A stretch of 21,343 nucleotides of DNA, from contig NZ_CAKPYL010000020.1 in NCBI RefSeq assembly GCF_934202865.1, forward strand, positions 1 through 21,343. The letters run 5' to 3'. Every line of letters starts with the position of its first letter. Position 1 is the stretch's first letter. The notes below the pieces were generated by a model. That model ran no database searches. It was not told the DNA's origin and was given only the letters and a program-made list of their open reading frames with translations. Source of the stretch: an uncultured Fenollaria sp. GTDB lineage: Bacteria; Bacillota; Clostridia; Tissierellales; Peptoniphilaceae. This document shows, piece after piece, positions 16,390-21,343 of the stretch. The position numbers and the translations under genes were made by a program.

Positions 16390-16418
16390 TTGAAAATTTA
16401 ATTGTTTTATGATATTAT
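16390..16418 (+). promoter_or_regulatory. Promoter of the NfnAB-like operon
   Basis: TTGAAA (16390-16395), 17 bases, then TATTAT (16413-16418). It lies about 49 bases before the GTG start. No Rex-type palindrome was recognised around it. Confidence 0.6.
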
Positions 16419-16466
16419 ATAGATATATTTGAGTAATTTTATTTATTTTTTTAGGAGGTTTTTAAA

Positions 16467-17327
16467 GTGTACGAAATTACAGAGAAAAAAGATATTGCTT
16501 TAAATACATTTCTTATGTACATAAAAGCTCCAGACATTGCTAGAAAAGCAGAACCTGGACAATTTTTAATTATTATCATCGATGAAAAGTCAGAAAGGCT
16601 ACCTCTTACAATATGCGATAGCAATCCTGAAGAAGGAACAGTTATGATAGCTGTTCAAAAAATTGGCTCGACTACACAAAAGCTTGGTGAGCTTAATGTA
16701 GGAGACACTTTAAAGGATGTTTCTGGTCCACTTGGCAGACCAAGTGATTTTATCAATATTCCATTAGAAGAATTAAGAAAAGAATCAATTATATTCCTAG
16801 CAGGTGGTTTAGGAACTGCAGCTGTTTATCCACAAGTTAAGTGGATGCATGATCATGGTGTTGATGTTGACGTTATAATTGCTGCAAGAAACAAGGAACT
16901 GATCATACTTGAAGACGAGATGAAAAAAGTTGCTAAGAACGTTTATGTAGCAACAGATGACGGCTCATATGGTTTTAGCGGACTTATAACTGATTGCTTA
17001 GAAGATTTAATTTCAAATAAAGGCAAAAAATATACTTACGCAATCGTTGTTGGACCTATGATAATGATGAAGTTTGCTTGTCTAAAAACAAAAGAACACA
17101 ATATAAAAACTATAGTTTCCATGAATACCATCATGGTAGATGGTAGCGGTATGTGCGGTGCATGTAGATTAACTGTTGACGGAAAAACAGTTTTTGCCTG
17201 TGTTGATGGACCTGAGTTTGATGGTCACTTAATTGACTGGAACGAAGCCTTAAGAAGATCAAGACAATATTCTAAGATAGAAAAAGAAGGTAAACATTTC
17301 TGCAACTTAATAGGAGGATTGAGATAA
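16467..17327 (+). CDS. NfnA-like FAD/[2Fe-2S] subunit, ferredoxin-NADP oxidoreductase family
   Basis: The 286-residue subunit belongs to the ferredoxin-NADP reductase-like group that includes NfnA and SudB. The FAD-binding segment has ERLPLT at 43-48, the NAD(H)-binding segment has AGGLGTAAVYP at 112-122, and GMCGACR (228-234) with ACVDGPEF (244-251) supplies cysteines 230, 233 and 245 for a [2Fe-2S] cluster. Together with the next gene it would form NfnAB, which in anaerobes couples NADH, NADPH and ferredoxin by electron bifurcation. The start is GTG behind AGGAGG (16453-16458), eight bases away. The stop overlaps the NfnB ATG by one base. The same architecture also occurs in sulfide dehydrogenase SudAB, so the exact reaction is inferred. 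Confidence 0.88.
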   Translation: MYEITEKKDIALNTFLMYIKAPDIARKAEPGQFLIIIIDEKSERLPLTICDSNPEEGTVMIAVQKIGSTTQKLGELNVGDTLKDVSGPLGRPSDFINIPLEELRKESIIFLAGGLGTAAVYPQVKWMHDHGVDVDVIIAARNKELIILEDEMKKVAKNVYVATDDGSYGFSGLITDCLEDLISNKGKKYTYAIVVGPMIMMKFACLKTKEHNIKTIVSMNTIMVDGSGMCGACRLTVDGKTVFACVDGPEFDGHLIDWNEALRRSRQYSKIEKEGKHFCNLIGGLR

Positions 17328-18700
17328 TGGATAGATTTAAAAGAACTGAAATAAAATATCAAGATCCTAAGGAAAGAATCAATAATTTTGATGAAGTTTG
17401 TTATGGATACACAGAAGAAGAATGCATTTTAGAAGCAAAAAGATGTCTTCAATGTAAAAATCCTCAATGTGTAAAGATGTGTCCTGTAAATATTAATATA
17501 CCTTCATTTATTCAAAAACTTGCTGATAATAAGCCAAAGGAAGCTGCTGAAGATTTATTCAAATATACTACATTACCAGCAGTTTGCGGAAGAGTTTGTC
17601 CACAAGAAGATCAATGCGAAATGACTTGTGTTTTAGGCAAGAAAGGCGAAGCTATTGCTATAGGTAAATTAGAGAGATATGCAGGCGACTACGCATTAAA
17701 GCACGGCATAAGACTTACTAAGAACGCTGAAAATAATGGCAAAAAGGTAGCTATTGTAGGAAGTGGTCCTTCTGGAATCACTTGCTCAGCAGATTTAGCA
17801 AAGCTTGGCTACGATGTTACTATGCTTGAATCGCTTCATGAAGCGGGCGGCGTTTTAACATACGGAATACCTGAGTTTAGACTACCAAAGGACGAAGTTG
17901 TAAAGAAAGAAATTGAAAATATTAAGTCATTAGGCGTTAAGATTAAGCTAAATACAATTGTTGGCAGAACAGTTACGGTTGATGAGCTTATGGATGAATA
18001 CGATGCTGTATTTATTGGCACAGGAGCTGGACTTCCTGTATTTATGAACATTCCTGGCGAAAATTACAACGGTGTCTTCTCAGCAAATGAATATTTAACA
18101 AGAACAAACTTAATGAAAGCATATCTAGAAGATACAGCTACACCTATAAGAGTGGGTGTTAACACAGTTGTAGTAGGTGCAGGAAACGTTGCAATGGACG
18201 CTGCTAGAACAGCAAGACGTTTTGGATCGAATGTAACAGTTGTTTACAGAAGAGAAGACAAGGACATGCCTGCTCGTAGAGAAGAAATTGAAAATGCAAA
18301 AGAAGAAGGCATCAATTTTATGTATCTTTCAAATCCAGTTGAGATTTTAGCTGATGAAAACGGCGATGTTAATAAAGTAAAATGCGTAAAGATGGAGCTT
18401 GGCGAAGCTGATGCATCTGGTAGACAAAGACCAGTTAAGATAGAAGGCTCAGAATTTGAGATAGAAGCTGATGTTGTAATCATGGCGCTTGGCACAAGAC
18501 CTAATCCATTAATAAAAGAAACAAGTACTGGAATTAAATTTAATGAAAAAGGCGGCATAATTGTTAACGAAGAAGAAAAAACTTCACGTGACTATATATA
18601 TGCTGGCGGAGATGTAGTAACTGGCAGCGCAACAGTTATTGAGGCCATGGGAGCAGGAAAGAGAGCTGCTAAGGCTATTGACGAGGCGCTTTCAAAGTAA
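17327..18700 (+). CDS. NfnB-like flavoprotein, glutamate synthase small-subunit family
   Basis: The 457-residue flavoprotein has eight N-terminal cysteines (40, 43, 48, 52; 87, 91, 97, 101) for two [4Fe-4S] clusters, an FAD-binding GSGPSG at 145-150, and a second nucleotide-binding GAGNVAMDAARTA for NADPH in the middle. YAGGDVVTG near the C-terminus is the second FAD contact. The length is normal for NfnB and for GltD/GltA homologues. Its pairing with an NfnA-like gene, and the lack of a glutamate synthase large subunit nearby, favour NADH-dependent ferredoxin:NADP oxidoreductase. The ATG overlaps the upstream TAA (TAATG), with AGGAGG nine bases before. The following ABC ATPase starts 22 bases after the stop with no terminator between, so read-through is possible. 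Confidence 0.9.
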   Translation: MDRFKRTEIKYQDPKERINNFDEVCYGYTEEECILEAKRCLQCKNPQCVKMCPVNINIPSFIQKLADNKPKEAAEDLFKYTTLPAVCGRVCPQEDQCEMTCVLGKKGEAIAIGKLERYAGDYALKHGIRLTKNAENNGKKVAIVGSGPSGITCSADLAKLGYDVTMLESLHEAGGVLTYGIPEFRLPKDEVVKKEIENIKSLGVKIKLNTIVGRTVTVDELMDEYDAVFIGTGAGLPVFMNIPGENYNGVFSANEYLTRTNLMKAYLEDTATPIRVGVNTVVVGAGNVAMDAARTARRFGSNVTVVYRREDKDMPARREEIENAKEEGINFMYLSNPVEILADENGDVNKVKCVKMELGEADASGRQRPVKIEGSEFEIEADVVIMALGTRPNPLIKETSTGIKFNEKGGIIVNEEEKTSRDYIYAGGDVVTGSATVIEAMGAGKRAAKAIDEALSK

Positions 18701-18722
18701 TTATTAAGGTAGTGGTGAGAAA

Positions 18723-19421
18723 ATGTTTGTAGAAGTAAAACATATGTATAAGAGATATCAGATGGGTGACAGCACAATAATTGCTAATAACGATATCAAT
18801 TTTTCATTTAATAAAGGTGAATTGGTTGTTATAGTTGGTCCATCAGGAGCTGGTAAATCAACTCTATTAAATATAATTGGAGGTATGGACACAGCTGACG
18901 AAGGTGAAATTATAATCGATGGCAAAGACATACAAAAGTACAATGAAAAAGAACTTACCACTTACAGAAGATACGATATAGGCTTTGTATTTCAATTCTA
19001 TAACCTAGTTCAAAACTTAACTTGCCTTGAAAATGTTGAACTAGCTAGCCAAATAGTTAAGGATGCAATTGACCCAATGCAAGTTCTAAGAGATGTAGGT
19101 CTTGAAGACAGAGCAAATAACTTCCCATCACAAATTTCTGGTGGTGAGCAACAAAGGGTTGCCATAGCGAGAGCCATTGCTAAGAATCCAAAACTATTGT
19201 TATGTGACGAACCAACAGGAGCTTTGGATTATCACACAGGTAAGAAGATACTTAAGCTATTGCAAAGCAGGAGCTTAGAGGACGGTAACACAGTAGTTAT
19301 CATTACTCACAATAAAGCCATCGCCCCAATAGCTAATAGAGTTATTGAGATTAACGACTCAAAGGTTAGAAACATCTTTATTAATGATAATATTCAATCT
19401 ATAGATGAGATAGAATGGTAG
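18723..19421 (+). CDS. ABC transporter ATPase, MacB/LolD-type
   Basis: The 232-residue ATPase has Walker [10 protein letters not shown] at 39-47, a Q-loop in [13 protein letters not shown] (88-100), signature [14 protein letters not shown] at 138-151, Walker B with DEPTGALD at 162-169 and an H-loop ITHN at 194-197. FQFYNL and the overall length are typical of MacB/LolD/BceA ATPases, which drive FtsX-type permeases as mechanical pumps rather than classic transporters. The next gene is such a permease, starting eight bases after the stop. The ribosome site is a modest GGTGAG. No sensor kinase or response regulator of the bacitracin type is visible in the window. Confidence 0.92.
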   Translation: MFVEVKHMYKRYQMGDSTIIANNDINFSFNKGELVVIVGPSGAGKSTLLNIIGGMDTADEGEIIIDGKDIQKYNEKELTTYRRYDIGFVFQFYNLVQNLTCLENVELASQIVKDAIDPMQVLRDVGLEDRANNFPSQISGGEQQRVAIARAIAKNPKLLLCDEPTGALDYHTGKKILKLLQSRSLEDGNTVVIITHNKAIAPIANRVIEINDSKVRNIFINDNIQSIDEIEW

Positions 19422-19428
19422 TGATTTT

Positions 19429-21343
19429 ATGAAAAAAACTGCTTTATGGAAAGATATATTCAGAGAAATTAAAAATTCTCCAGGCAGATTCATTTCTATA
19501 GTTCTTTTAATCACATTAGGAGTATTTGTCTACACTGGCTTAAAGTCAGTGGGTCCTCTTATGAGAAAAACAGCAGATACTTTTATAGATGAGTCAAATC
19601 TTGCTGATATTTATCTAAACTCACAATTTTCATTAGAGGATAAAGATAAAGAAATTATTAATTCTGTAGCAGATATTAAAGATATAGAATATGTTTATAG
19701 CGAGGACGTTCTTGAAAAAGGAAGCGAAGCAATAATTAATCTTGAGTCACTTCCTGAAAGAATTTCTATGCCTAAACTTGTTGAGGGCAGGTTGCCAGAG
19801 AAGAACGATGAGATACTTGTCGATGCATACCCTATAAAACATTCGTTTAATATTGGAGATACTATAGAATTTGATAGTAAAAAGTCTAAATTTGAGTTTG
19901 AGAATAAGAAAATACTAAAGTATTACAGATTCAAAGTAGTTGGTAAAGTTATTTCTCCAGAGAATATGTCTACGGTAATGAAGGGCACTAGCAAGAAGGG
20001 TTTAGGTGACTATGACTCTTTTGCCTATGTACTTAAAGATGCTTTTAATGATACCGATGAGAGCAAAGCAAGAATTATTATTAAAGGTACAGATGGATTA
20101 AAGACTACAGATAAAGAATATAAAAATATTGTTGGCGAAAACAGAAGAGAATTAATATCCGCTTTCAATGATAGATCTATAGAGAAATTTGAAAGCATAA
20201 AAGCCGATATTAGAGAAGAAATTGACGATGCTGACGACAAGATAGCTGATGCTGAGAAAAAGCTTAGTGACGCTAAAGAAGAGCTTGACGATGCAAAGCA
20301 AAAATTAGATGATGCTAATAAATCTTATAAAGACGGCCTAAAGAAATACAATGACTCTATCAGTGAAGCTGAGAAAAAGCTTAGTGATAGTAAAAAAGAA
20401 TTAGATGAAAGCAAAATTACGCTAGATGAAAATAAAAGCAATCTAGATGATGCTAAGGTCCAAATAGATGAATTAAAGACTAAACTAGATGAACTAAAAG
20501 ATACTTATGAAAGCTCAATGACTGAGTATACTGCTAAAAAGGAAGAGTTTGATAAAGCAGTAGAAGCTATGGCGGGCATACCGGAAGCAAGTATACCAGC
20601 AGATAAAGCTGAAGAGTTTAAAAAAGGCAAAGAAGACCTAGATAAGGCAAAAGCACAATTAGATGAATTAAAAGAAAATATTGATAAGCTTGAGATAACT
20701 TATATAGAAAATAAAGCTAAATACGATGAAGGTTTGATTAAGCTCAATGAAGGCTTTGATAAGTATAACGATGGCTTAGAAAAGTATAATACTGGTCTTA
20801 AAGACTTTAAGGACAAGAAGGCTTCTGGACTTAGAGAACTTAATGATGCTAAGAGAAATATCTCTGATGGACAAAAAGAATATGATGACGGAGTCGAAAA
20901 ATATGATTCAGAAAAAATAAAGGCAGATAAAAAGATAAAAGACGCCAAGAGCGATTTAGATGAAGCAAAGAGAGTCCTTAAGAACATGAAGAGACCGACA
21001 TTTAATATATTAGATAGAGAAAATATCGAAAGTCTACAATTGTTCTACGACTCAGGCTATAGAATGGATATACTAGCCTTAGTCTTCCCAGCATTTTTCT
21101 TCTTAATCGCGTCAATCGTTGCGCTAACTGCACTTATGCGTATGGCAGAAGAAAGAAGAACTCAAATTGGTACCTTCAAAGCACTTGGTTATAATAACTT
21201 TGATATATATAAGAAGTATTTATTCTATGGCTTTGTAGCGACAACATTAGGAGTATTTATAGGCATAGCACTAGGACAAAGCATACTAACAAATATGGTA
21301 TTTAAAACATATTCAGCATCATTTACGCTTAAAAAGCCAATAC
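19429..21343 (+). CDS. FtsX-type ABC permease with long coiled coil (3' end missing)
   Basis: The gene starts with ATG at 19429, eight bases after the ATPase stop, and stays open to the right edge: 638 codons are visible. Residues 21-41 form a first membrane segment, 45-255 a soluble MacB-like domain, and about 256-520 a highly charged coiled coil rich in Lys, Glu, Asp, Ala and Leu, arranged in clear seven-residue repeats such as DAKEELD and DAKQKLD. A second membrane segment (about 546-570) is followed by MAEERRTQIGTFKALGY, the FtsX-domain hallmark, and a third segment begins near 597. Such permeases in Gram-positive anaerobes are often near 1100 residues, so a second FtsX domain is expected beyond the edge. 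Its substrate is unknown. Confidence 0.88.
   Translation, partial: MKKTALWKDIFREIKNSPGRFISIVLLITLGVFVYTGLKSVGPLMRKTADTFIDESNLADIYLNSQFSLEDKDKEIINSVADIKDIEYVYSEDVLEKGSEAIINLESLPERISMPKLVEGRLPEKNDEILVDAYPIKHSFNIGDTIEFDSKKSKFEFENKKILKYYRFKVVGKVISPENMSTVMKGTSKKGLGDYDSFAYVLKDAFNDTDESKARIIIKGTDGLKTTDKEYKNIVGENRRELISAFNDRSIEKFESIKADIREEIDDADDKIADAEKKLSDAKEELDDAKQKLDDANKSYKDGLKKYNDSISEAEKKLSDSKKELDESKITLDENKSNLDDAKVQIDELKTKLDELKDTYESSMTEYTAKKEEFDKAVEAMAGIPEASIPADKAEEFKKGKEDLDKAKAQLDELKENIDKLEITYIENKAKYDEGLIKLNEGFDKYNDGLEKYNTGLKDFKDKKASGLRELNDAKRNISDGQKEYDDGVEKYDSEKIKADKKIKDAKSDLDEAKRVLKNMKRPTFNILDRENIESLQLFYDSGYRMDILALVFPAFFFLIASIVALTALMRMAEERRTQIGTFKALGYNNFDIYKKYLFYGFVATTLGVFIGIALGQSILTNMVFKTYSASFTLKKPI
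20197..20985 (+). repeat. Coding heptad-repeat tract with an exact 20-base duplication
   Basis: Within the permease coiled coil a 20-base segment encoding AEKKLS is repeated exactly at 20251-20270 and 20368-20387, 117 bases (39 codons) apart. Around it the seven-residue pattern is strong, first as DAKxxLD-type and later (about 20710-20910) as KYNDGLE-type units. This points to growth of the coil by internal duplication, or to constraint from the heptad pattern. Confidence 0.75.

Noticed and set aside
16390..16425. Possible Rex operator before the NfnAB-like genes
   Set aside because: The stretch is AT-rich with TTGAAA and TTGTTTT, but no palindrome of the TTGTTAA/TTAACAA kind is present.
20197..20985. 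Permease coil repeats as a CRISPR or satellite array
   Set aside because: The repeats follow codons in an open frame and are irregular at DNA level, as expected for a coiled coil.

Overview
The window is AT-rich DNA from a low-G+C anaerobic Gram-positive bacterium, most likely a member of the Clostridia/Tissierellia (Peptoniphilaceae-like). Supporting signs are strong AGGAGG ribosome sites, A/T-ending codons, Rex, a CIRCE-controlled groESL, an NfnAB-type flavoprotein pair, and very tight operons. The genus cannot be fixed from sequence reading alone. I saw no rRNA, tRNA, CRISPR array, insertion sequence or prophage gene, and no gene-free stretch longer than about 240 bases.

Layout. (1) 1-405, minus: the start of a HerA-like DUF853 ATPase, cut by the window edge. 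(2) 521-4906, plus: a six-gene operon encoding a cytoplasmic parvulin, a RelA/SpoT-domain protein, a DUF1292 protein with a Cys/His-rich head, a TIGR01212 radical SAM enzyme, a small P-loop protein and an unknown protein. It ends in a strong terminator whose stem contains the last stop codon. (3) 4943-8244, minus: an ABC-F ATPase followed by a FetAB-like ABC pair. (4) 8347-12100, plus: rex, a NatAB-like ABC exporter and an OGG-type 8-oxoguanine DNA glycosylase, all overlapping. (5) 12143-14222: promoter, perfect CIRCE operator, groES, groEL and terminator. (6) 14359-16339: a BrnQ/LIV-II branched-chain amino-acid transporter and a DUF2812-like membrane protein. (7) 16390-18700: an NfnA/NfnB-like pair (ferredoxin-NADP oxidoreductase family). 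(8) 18723 to the right edge: a MacB/LolD-type ABC ATPase and an FtsX-type permease with a very long coiled coil, cut by the window edge.

How the genes fit together. Three blocks relate to redox, iron and protein quality: Rex (NADH/NAD+ sensor) with a repair glycosylase, a divergent putative iron-exporter operon, and NfnAB; the groESL and parvulin genes add folding functions. The grouping is suggestive, and no direct regulatory link is proven. The points most worth a second look are the Rex protein with a basic C-terminal AT-hook-like tail, the long RelA/SpoT-domain protein with an altered substrate motif and an unassigned C-terminal half, the Cys/His-rich DUF1292 protein, and a recurrent 8-base ATGNNTAA stop/start overlap at four gene junctions. 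I did not find a complete, clearly undescribed system; the six-gene operon at 521-4906 is the best candidate for one.
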